Shown piece by piece: positions 1-9,000 of a stretch of 36,480 nucleotides of DNA. The translations under genes and the position numbers were made by a program. The notes below the pieces were generated by a model. It was not told where the DNA came from. It was given only the letters and a program-made list of their open reading frames with translations, and searched no databases. The first letter of the stretch is position 1. Every line of letters begins with the position of its first letter. Source of the DNA: an uncultured Verrucomicrobiota bacterium (GTDB lineage: Bacteria; Verrucomicrobiota; Verrucomicrobiia; Opitutales; Seribacteraceae); NCBI GenBank assembly GCA_902569115.1, contig CACFTI010000025.1:1-36480 (forward strand), given 5' to 3'.

Positions 1-1165
1 GTTGAGCACCCTGATCTCTACGGCCAACAAAAACAGTCCCTTTTTCAAGGTCACGGGGTCCAATCTCAATGGTTAAAGGAATTCCCTTCTTCACCCAGCT
101 CCAGTATTTTTCACCTCCGCGCAGATCCCGGTCATCTACTTCCACACGAATTGAATCGCCCGAAAAAGTCTGGGCCCGTAATTCCTTGGCTAGTTCTTCA
201 GACGCCTCCAATACCTGAGCACGGGTGTCCTCCTTGGGTGTGACCGGCAGGATCACAGCATGGGTGGGAGCCACTTTGGGTGGAACTATTAGACCATCAT
301 CATCTGCATGGGTCATGATCATTCCCCCGATCAAACGGGTGGATACCCCCCAGGATGTCGTCCAGCCAAACTCTTCCTTCCCTTCAACACTTTGAAATTT
401 GATACCACAGGCCTTGGAAAAGTTTTGTCCAAGGAAATGAGATGTGCCTGCTTGCAGGGCTTTACGATCCTGCATCATCGCCTCGATACAGAGGGTGCTT
501 TCCGCACCTGGGAAACGCTCTGACTCGGTCTTTTCTCCGCAAAGCACAGGCATGGCGAGCCAGTTCTCGACAAAATCCGCATACAGTTTGAGAATCAAAC
601 GGGTTTCCTCCATAGCTTCCTCAAGAGAAGAATGAACAGTATGTCCCTCCTGCCAAAGAAATTCCGCGGTACGGAGAAACAGACGGGGACGCATTTCCCA
701 GCGAACCACATTGGCCCATTGGTTGATCAATAAGGGAAGATCCCGGTATGACTGGACCCAGCGGGCGAATAATTCTCCGATGATGGTTTCAGAGGTTGGA
801 CGTACAATCAGTGGTTCATCCAATTCACCTGCTGGTTGTAAAATACCATCCTCATCGGCTTCGAGGCGGGAATGAGTAACTACGGCACATTCCTTGGCAA
901 AGCCATCGACATGCTCCGCCTCTCTTTGAAGGAAACTTTTTGGAATAAAGAGCGGGAAATAAGCATTCTTATGCCCGGTCTTCTTAAACATCGTATCAAG
1001 TGAGTCCCGGATATTTTCCCAAATGCCGTACCCCCACGGCTTGATCACCATGCATCCGCGTACAGGGGTGTTCTCCGCCAAATCGGCGGCTTTAACGACT
1101 TGTTGGTACCACTCGGGATAATCTTCCTCGCGAGTGGGTGAAATTGCATTGCGTGGCTTGCCCAT
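1..1165 (-). CDS. proS: Prolyl-tRNA synthetase, archaeal/eukaryotic-type, 3' end cut off by the window
   Basis: This enzyme charges tRNA-Pro with proline in the cytoplasm. The first 388 residues are visible, starting from the ATG at 1165-1163 (MGKPRNAISPTREEDYPEW). The class II core is clear: a TSETIIGELFARWVQ segment, then the motif 2 region RWEMRPRLFLRTAEFLWQEG with the following H-x-x-H-type residues, then the ILPVTPKED start of the anticodon-binding domain, reaching the GPRDLEKGTV strand at the window edge. The WEMRPRLFLRTAEFLWQEGH wording is that of the ProS type 3 (archaeal/eukaryotic-like) group, not the longer E. coli type with an editing insertion, and no such insertion is seen between motifs 2 and 3. 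It is transcribed divergently from eno. The C-terminal part lies outside the window. Confidence 0.95.
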   Translation of the reverse strand, partial: MGKPRNAISPTREEDYPEWYQQVVKAADLAENTPVRGCMVIKPWGYGIWENIRDSLDTMFKKTGHKNAYFPLFIPKSFLQREAEHVDGFAKECAVVTHSRLEADEDGILQPAGELDEPLIVRPTSETIIGELFARWVQSYRDLPLLINQWANVVRWEMRPRLFLRTAEFLWQEGHTVHSSLEEAMEETRLILKLYADFVENWLAMPVLCGEKTESERFPGAESTLCIEAMMQDRKALQAGTSHFLGQNFSKACGIKFQSVEGKEEFGWTTSWGVSTRLIGGMIMTHADDDGLIVPPKVAPTHAVILPVTPKEDTRAQVLEASEELAKELRAQTFSGDSIRVEVDDRDLRGGEKYWSWVKKGIPLTIEIGPRDLEKGTVFVGRRDQGAQ

Positions 1166-1255
1166 AATTTAAAGTTAGAGATTAGTTATAAGTTCCTGGA
1201 TCAGAAATTGCGAGAATCAAGCGTTTCATTGTCTTGCAGATTTATGCGAAGACTT

Positions 1256-2611
<1,356 letters not shown>

Positions 2612-2638
2612 AGGCTTTTACCCCATGTCCAGTCAAGA

Positions 2639-2673
2639 GAACCGAGCCTGAATGGTTTGGTTCCTATTTTATT
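2639..2673 (+). terminator. Probable rho-independent terminator after eno
   Basis: GAACCGAGCC at 2639-2648 pairs with GGTTTGGTTC at 2654-2663 around a 5-base loop, giving ten pairs of which two are G-U. It is followed by the T-rich CTATTTTATT. It lies 28 nt after the eno stop and before the next gene. The T-tract is interrupted, so efficiency is uncertain. Confidence 0.5.
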
Positions 2674-2694
2674 ACCTGACTTGAATTCCTAGGT

Positions 2695-3921
2695 ATGCAA
2701 TCCACTGCCATCGTTCCTGCTTTCCCAAGCGTCATTGAGGATTGGTGGTGGATGCAGGCATGTCAGAAATGGCCGGAATTAAGTGAGGATAAATTACTCA
2801 ATCTTATCCGGAAGGAAATCGTACAGCAGAGTGACCGCTTTAATAAATTCCGTGATTTTGATGCGGATGCTTATGGGAAGCGGGATCTTTCCATTTTGGC
2901 ATACGGGAATTTCTATTACCCGAGAACATGGACAGCGATGTCGTTTGCCATGGCAGAGGCTTTCCATTTCCGTGAGTGGACTCCCCCACCGAAAGGTCCA
3001 GTCCGAATTCTGGACTTAGGCTCAGGTACGGGAGCGAGTGGTTTATCCTGCCTGCACTTTCTTCAGAATCAGGGTATTAAGAACCATATACAATTGGAGG
3101 CCGTAGATTATTCAAGCAAGAGCCTGATATTTGTAAAGAAAGTGCACGCGGCCAACCGTGGACTTTGGTCCGATAGTCGAGTCAGCACCACCCGTATGGA
3201 TTTAAATTTTCCCTTCGATGAAAAGAATCGGAAAAGATACGACCTGATCCTTCTTGGGTACTCCCTTAATGAATTACTGGATGAGGAAGGGGATGATTCA
3301 AATTACAGACAACTGCTTTCGTTCTTACCCAGTTTGCTCAAGAATAACGGTTTGGCGATTATTACCGAACCCGCTCAGGCTGAAATTTGCCATACCCTTC
3401 ATCAAAACTGTGCCAAGTTAACCAAAGAAGATGCTAATGTCTTCCTTCATGCCCCCTATTTCAATGGGATCTGCTGTCCATTGGCAGACAATAAATCGAA
3501 ATACTTCAGTCATGAAGTCAGGAAAATGAGACCGCCATCTGTAATGGAGAAAATCAACCGACCGCTAAATCTTGAAATACGCGATGTTAAGTTCGGCTTT
3601 TCCATTCTTGGCTTAAATAAACCCAAAAGACTGGGTCATGATGAGAATATTTGTCGTATAATCAGTCCAATCAAAAAACGAAAAGGAACGGTTTCTTTTA
3701 TTGGTATGTCAGCTGATGGCCACGAGTATACCTACGAATTCCAAAGAAGAGACTTGAGCAAAGAGGAGTTAAACAAAATCATGAACTTATCACGGGGTGA
3801 TATCATTAAAATAGCTGAAGTAACGAACTTAGCTGAGAATAAAGACCGTCTCCGAATAAGCCATTATGAAAATCTTACTGCTTTATTCGCTCCAAAAATA
3901 ATGAAAATAAAGCAGATTTAA
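2695..3921 (+). CDS. Rsm22-like SAM-dependent methyltransferase, probably ribosome-associated
   Basis: A 408-residue cytosolic protein with a class I methyltransferase fold. Motif I is ILDLGSGTGASG at about 105-116, and an acidic motif II region (LEAVDYSSKS) follows. YPRTWTAMSFAMAEA before motif I and GYSLNELLDEE after the DLILLGYS strand resemble Rsm22 proteins, the mitochondrial and alphaproteobacterial small-subunit rRNA methyltransferase/assembly family (METTL17 in humans). The family's AP-CPH-x-CPL cysteine block appears as APYFNGICCPL, followed by KYFSHEVRKMRPP where the family normally has W-C-HF. The iron-sulfur ligand set therefore looks incomplete. The C-terminal ~75 residues (RGTVSFIGMSADGHEYTYE to RGDIIKIAE) look like a small beta domain. 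The methyltransferase fold is secure; the Rsm22 assignment is moderate, and the substrate is not determinable here. It converges with the minus-strand operon, leaving a 12-nt gap. Confidence 0.6.
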   Translation: MQSTAIVPAFPSVIEDWWWMQACQKWPELSEDKLLNLIRKEIVQQSDRFNKFRDFDADAYGKRDLSILAYGNFYYPRTWTAMSFAMAEAFHFREWTPPPKGPVRILDLGSGTGASGLSCLHFLQNQGIKNHIQLEAVDYSSKSLIFVKKVHAANRGLWSDSRVSTTRMDLNFPFDEKNRKRYDLILLGYSLNELLDEEGDDSNYRQLLSFLPSLLKNNGLAIITEPAQAEICHTLHQNCAKLTKEDANVFLHAPYFNGICCPLADNKSKYFSHEVRKMRPPSVMEKINRPLNLEIRDVKFGFSILGLNKPKRLGHDENICRIISPIKKRKGTVSFIGMSADGHEYTYEFQRRDLSKEELNKIMNLSRGDIIKIAEVTNLAENKDRLRISHYENLTALFAPKIMKIKQI

Positions 3922-3933
3922 GAAGAACAGGAT

Positions 3934-4914
3934 TTAAGGTTTTGAGGATTCTAAAACTTTTACCTCAAAATCAGTGCCATTTTTAGCATCACCAACCACT
4001 GTTCGGTAACGCTTGCGAGTCCTCAAAGCCTGCATCATTGCCTGTTGCTTTAACTTATTCATAAAGGGTAATGGCTTGCCAAAAGATGTAATCAACCTGG
4101 ATGTTACCATTAAGGTACTTAGTTCAACCGACATTTTCCGACTAAAACCTCCACCTGGCATAGCGAAACAAAGTTCCCCGGGCAGTAGCTCTATCTCATG
4201 TTCCTCGTTCGTTAAAGTGATTTTTCCAAGTAAAGCTATGGATTTCAATCCGCCATTTGTGGCAACTTCAAACAAGCATGCAAAAGGTGTATCAGCATTG
4301 ATGGAAATACTAGTCTGAGGAGCACCAACAGTAAACTTATGATCGTTTTTGTATACACCAAGAAGAGAAAAGCCTGAATGCAAAGAGATCTCATTACTAC
4401 TAATTAAGTCAATCGATGATGCATTGAGAGATCGAATAACCGTGTGCTTGGTCGGATTACTAACGAGTTCAACTCCAGCATTGGGAAAGACCGTTATTCT
4501 TCTCCCTAGTGCCACTGGATTGTTAAATTCCAAATTTTCTCTCGGTAACCAAACCTTTCTACTGGAAACTTTACCAAATATTTGAGCTACTAGATAATCC
4601 TTGCTTTCATTTTTGAGCGGAAGTAACTCTGAATCTTTATTTCTAAAGGAACGATTTTCATACCTTGATACAACTGATTTACCCTTGGTAATTCTAAGTT
4701 GTTTTTCAATTCTTACACGCAAAGGATGACTAGAGGGGAACTCTCTTAATATTCCCAACGCTCTGTTTAGAATTTTTACAGATTCAGCAAATTCTCCCCT
4801 ATCCGCAAGGGAAACTCCTTCTCCGAGAAACCTCTCTGCCATTTTGACAGAAGAATCTGCCCTAAGATTACAAAACAAGCATACAAAAAATACCAACAAG
4901 AAGATTTTGTACAT
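3934..4914 (-). CDS. Secreted TPR/FecR-like protein of unknown function
   Basis: This is the last gene of the six-gene minus-strand run, 25 nt after the beta-barrel gene. The 326-residue product starts with a signal peptide (MYKIFLLVFFVCLFCNLRAD). A TPR-like helical pair follows (ERFLGEGVSLADRGEFAESVKILNRAL in two short pieces, about residues 27-52). From about 140 there is a beta-rich stretch (GRRITVFPNAGVELV, HSGFSLLGVYKNDHKFTVGAPQ, IALLGKITLT, IELLPGELCFAMPGGG) with the pattern of a FecR-type domain: successive strands of effect, value and 'gain-of-coating' type without catalytic residues. It likely acts in the periplasm or at the outer membrane together with the larger FecR protein encoded two genes upstream. 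The FecR call rests on pattern only; I do not recognise a specific family. Confidence 0.6.
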   Translation of the reverse strand: MYKIFLLVFFVCLFCNLRADSSVKMAERFLGEGVSLADRGEFAESVKILNRALGILREFPSSHPLRVRIEKQLRITKGKSVVSRYENRSFRNKDSELLPLKNESKDYLVAQIFGKVSSRKVWLPRENLEFNNPVALGRRITVFPNAGVELVSNPTKHTVIRSLNASSIDLISSNEISLHSGFSLLGVYKNDHKFTVGAPQTSISINADTPFACLFEVATNGGLKSIALLGKITLTNEEHEIELLPGELCFAMPGGGFSRKMSVELSTLMVTSRLITSFGKPLPFMNKLKQQAMMQALRTRKRYRTVVGDAKNGTDFEVKVLESSKP

Positions 4915-4939
4915 CTGAGATTTTTTTGGGGAAACCTAT

Positions 4940-6001
4940 TTAAAATGAATAATTAAAACCAGCCACTATCCCGCCTATAAAATCTTCATATTCTTGAACA
5001 CTTGGATCATCACTGAGTTTCCATGTGTAATTGGACAACAAAGAGAAATTAACTAATTCGCTGAATGAGTAAGATAGATTTACACCTAAATTATGAACAT
5101 AATCCTGCCTTCCGGTATTAGCTCCCTTCGAGTACTGGATTCTAGAAAATGCATAACTGGGCATGATTGAAATTTGTTCCGAAATAGGTTTCAGGTATGC
5201 AATATTTACCATATGAGACCACGAATCCTGCAAGTTACTTGGTTGTGCAGTCAATGGATCCAGACCACTACTTTGCATTACTGCTTCGATAAACTGGTAA
5301 TAAACTGGATCAGCGATTGCTTCCTCAAGAGTATCTCCCTCTGAGAAAGAATAACTACCACCAACACTAAGGGTCAGGATATCTCCGTTATCTAAAGGAA
5401 TATTTTTAGCAAGGCTAACGCTCGGAGTATTCGTGTAGTTTATCACATTATCATTACGAAATGCGATTGGACGAACATATGTATGGCCAAGGGAAAGTGT
5501 GAAATCATCCGGTAAAACAAATGGTACAGAAAAGCCAAAGACCTGAACATCCACATCGAAAGCTTGCATATCATTGCCAAAATCTTTGGCAGGATCATTA
5601 TAAGTACGCATTTGCATAAGTGAAAAGGCAGGCGTTAACAAAATGTTATCGCCTAGAGGATATTCTCCTACCCCAAGATTAAAAGCCAAATTCAAATTTG
5701 CAGAAAATCCATCATTTAATGAACTTGGACTACTATCCTCAGCCTTAAGTGGGTTTGAGGAGTAATTATATGATGTGGTTAAAGATAAGGAAGGACTAAA
5801 AACACTCTCTTCTGTATCAATTATCCTTTGAGTGCCCATGGCATCCTGCTCTTGCACATTCTCAAGAATATCTCCAAAGAAAGAAGTATCTAGAAATGCT
5901 TCAGTATCTGAGGGTGTAATGTTAGCAGAGGCATTATCCTGAGCGTTAAGGAAAAATGCTGTTCCTAAAAAGAAAGATATGAGGAAATAAAAATAGTGCA
6001 T
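4940..6001 (-). CDS. Outer-membrane beta-barrel protein
   Basis: A 353-residue protein with a signal peptide (MHYFYFLISFFLGTAFFLNAQ, cleavage likely after NAQ). After an acidic spacer it has a long series of amphipathic strands with alternating hydrophobic residues and aromatic girdles (SLSLTTSYNYSSNP, NLNLAFNLGVGEY, LLTPAFSLMQMRTY, DILTLSVGGSYSFSEGD, ISIMPSYAFSRIQYS, NLGVNLSYSF, FSLLSNYTWKL). It ends in GGIVAGFNYSF, a terminal Phe typical of BamA-assembled barrels. Twelve to sixteen strands would fit the length. It sits 12 nt downstream of the giant FecR-repeat gene, which suggests it anchors or exports that protein. There is no POTRA-like N-terminal domain, so a two-partner (TpsB) transporter is not supported. 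Confidence 0.72.
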   Translation of the reverse strand: MHYFYFLISFFLGTAFFLNAQDNASANITPSDTEAFLDTSFFGDILENVQEQDAMGTQRIIDTEESVFSPSLSLTTSYNYSSNPLKAEDSSPSSLNDGFSANLNLAFNLGVGEYPLGDNILLTPAFSLMQMRTYNDPAKDFGNDMQAFDVDVQVFGFSVPFVLPDDFTLSLGHTYVRPIAFRNDNVINYTNTPSVSLAKNIPLDNGDILTLSVGGSYSFSEGDTLEEAIADPVYYQFIEAVMQSSGLDPLTAQPSNLQDSWSHMVNIAYLKPISEQISIMPSYAFSRIQYSKGANTGRQDYVHNLGVNLSYSFSELVNFSLLSNYTWKLSDDPSVQEYEDFIGGIVAGFNYSF

Positions 6002-6013
6002 GATGAGAAAACT

Positions 6014-9000
6014 CTATTTAGGAATTTTCGATATATGGATATTAGAACCAAATTGATCGAAGGTTGCATTCGAATTAATAAGATTGTTGTTGTATCGAAC
6101 ATTATCAATGAAATTGACCCTTCCATAAACTGATTTCCCAAAGTTGGGGTACTTATCTAACAATGGACCATATTCTGACCGTAAAAGGACCGTAGAATTT
6201 TCAGGAAAGTTGAGATTCATTAGATTGATTGTCATTGCTTGCATACTAATTTCGCGTAACTGCTCTGAAAACCTAAGGTTATCTATTTCAATTTGCTGGT
6301 AGGCTAACAAATGAACAAAATCTGACCCCGTTCCCCCAGTTGTCATCAGAGATGTGTTTTTGATAACCAGATTCTCTAATGATCCAAGAGCGATCTCGTC
6401 ATTTGCAGTTAAATCAACATTTAAAACCTCTAAACTATCAAACGATCCAATCCCAAGACTTTCTCCTTTGAAATCAATTTTTGTATTTTCATCCAAAATT
6501 AGAGAACCTGCGGAAATAAAGATTGCTTCAGTAAGGCTTTCTGAACCAATTAAAAGAATCTCTCCGGAAACAGACAACTTATCAGTTGCAGCAAAAACTA
6601 AACTCTCATAATCGAAAACAGAAAGATCATATTCACCCTCATTAATTGTTAACTCGGCACCGCCAAGTAAACCTTCGTTGGTGATATCATGATCATATTC
6701 TTTGTCATCCATCACCCTATTTTCATTATCTATCAAAGCTTCATCTTCGGACAATGTTCCAGAAAGTGATGAGTGAACATCATGGTGAGATTCATCGTGT
6801 TCAAAGGAATCTAAGCTCATTAATTCGTCGTAGACTATGAAATATTCTTCAAAATAGTTACTCGCTTGAACACTTTCAGAGGAAAAGACTAATTCCGGGT
6901 CGATTGAGCCTTCAATAACATGTGACAATGTTAAATTTAAAAAATTATAGTTTTCTAACTCTGAAAGAGTTTCTTCATCGCTTGGGGCTTTGCTTTCAGG
7001 TTCATTGACATCGGTTCCAGTAATTATATCTCCAAGAACTTCAATTAACTCATCGCGGGCAAGACCAAGATCAAGAAGTTCATACGCAAGAGTTGACGAC
7101 ACCTTGGACAAATCGCCTACAACCTGAAATAATCTGACGAAAAATTTAGGTTCATCCTGGGCAAGGAGAAAATAACCTGGATCTTTTTCAAATAAGTCAA
7201 GATTCGCGAACAAAACATCCTGTCCACCTGCTATATTTTCTTGTTTATAACGATCTGACAATTTCCTTAAATCGGCAATAAAGTCGACATGTTTAAAGAG
7301 AGCATCGAGATTGGCAGATTCTCCTCGCGAGCGATTAATCAAAACAGACAAATCAGAAAATTTGTCGAGGTTCTCCAAAATATCGTTTGCATAATCCGGT
7401 CCCACAAGTTCAATCATTCCTACAATTTCGCCTGCAATTTCTGCATTTTTTTCTATTTCTGATGCGTAGGCGGGGAAATCTCTCATTAGTTTAGATAATC
7501 CATCATTGGATACAAAATCTCGCAGGTTTTGCGAGGAACTGAACATCTGTGCTAGCAAAGTTTGATCTCCCACCTGCTCATAATCTTTGTAGGTTGAAAG
7601 AATAGAGGGTGCCAACTCAGCATTATCTAAAACAATGTCCAATCTTTTGGGGTAAATGCTTAGTTCCTGAGACAATTCATCTAATGCCCCAGCAACATCT
7701 AAGTTGTCATAAACAATAACCATAGTTGCTTCATTTTCTTGAAATCTGTTGCTCAAGTTCATAATTGCATCGATCTTATCAATATTTGATAAAAGGGTGG
7801 CCTCTTGCGTTGAACCTGTCTCCACAAAGCTGAGAGCGAATGATATATCTTGAGCCCTGTTCGAATTGACTGAAATAATTTCTAAAAACTCCTGATTGCC
7901 TGCGTATCTAGCTTCCAATTGAGCAAGAGCACTAGCCTCGACTAATTCACTAAAAGATCCACCTGAACCAATATCGCTAGCAAGGGCATCTGCGTCCAAA
8001 TTACCAGAATCAATAGCTTCATTCAGTTGCAGTGCCTGATCTATCCCATCGTTTACAAACGCAGAAAGTGCATCTTCGCTTGAGCCAAGTTTTTCTGCGA
8101 CCTTATTAATCGCTTTAAGTTCGCTGACATCTTTTTTAGCAAAATCCATCAGGGCTTTGGAGTCACTCAGTCCTCCCTTTTCCTTTACTAAAGTTACCGC
8201 ATTCTTAATGTCTTCAACCGCATCGGTATTTCCGAGGATGTTTTTAGCAAAATCTTGATCAATTTCATCATCTCCTGCAACTGCAACAAAAACATCAGCG
8301 ACTGATTCAATTTTGTCAAAAACATCGAGCGAACCTCCCTCCAGCGCAACACCATCAAGTTGATCTGTTACTTTCTTAAAATCCGAAGCCCTGTCTGCTT
8401 TTTGTAGGATTCCGCTTAAGCTCCCGCTCGCTCCGGCATCTTGTGCTTTGGAAACAACTTCATTAAGGTCGTCCGCTTTGTCCGCATTTTGGAATACTGA
8501 AGTTAAGTTGGTCGCATCTTGTGCACCAACCACAGCAGCAACCTCCACAACGGCAGCAAGAGAGTCTGCCTGATCCGCATTCTGAAGAGTACTTGAAAGA
8601 ATATTTAAACTACTAGAATCTAACTTCTTTTTTCCATCTTCTCCCGCTGACCCCAAGCTCTCCTTGGCAACCTTCATTACCTTATTAAGTGAGTCAGCCT
8701 TGTCCGCATTTTGAAATACACTGGTAAGATTGGCTGCATCCTGAGCACCAAGTTCAGCGGCCACCTCCATTACTTCAGCTAAGTCATTAGCTTTGTCCGC
8801 ATTTTGTAAAGTTGATGACAAAATATCCAAGCTAGAAGAATCAAGTTTCTTGCTTCCTTCTTCTCCTGTTCCAAGACTCTCCTTAGCTACTTTCATAACC
8901 TTATTCAATGAATCAGCTTTGTCTGCATTCTTAAACACATTTGTAAGGTTTGCTGCGTCCTGGGCACCGAGATCTGCCGCAACATCCATAACTTCAGCCA

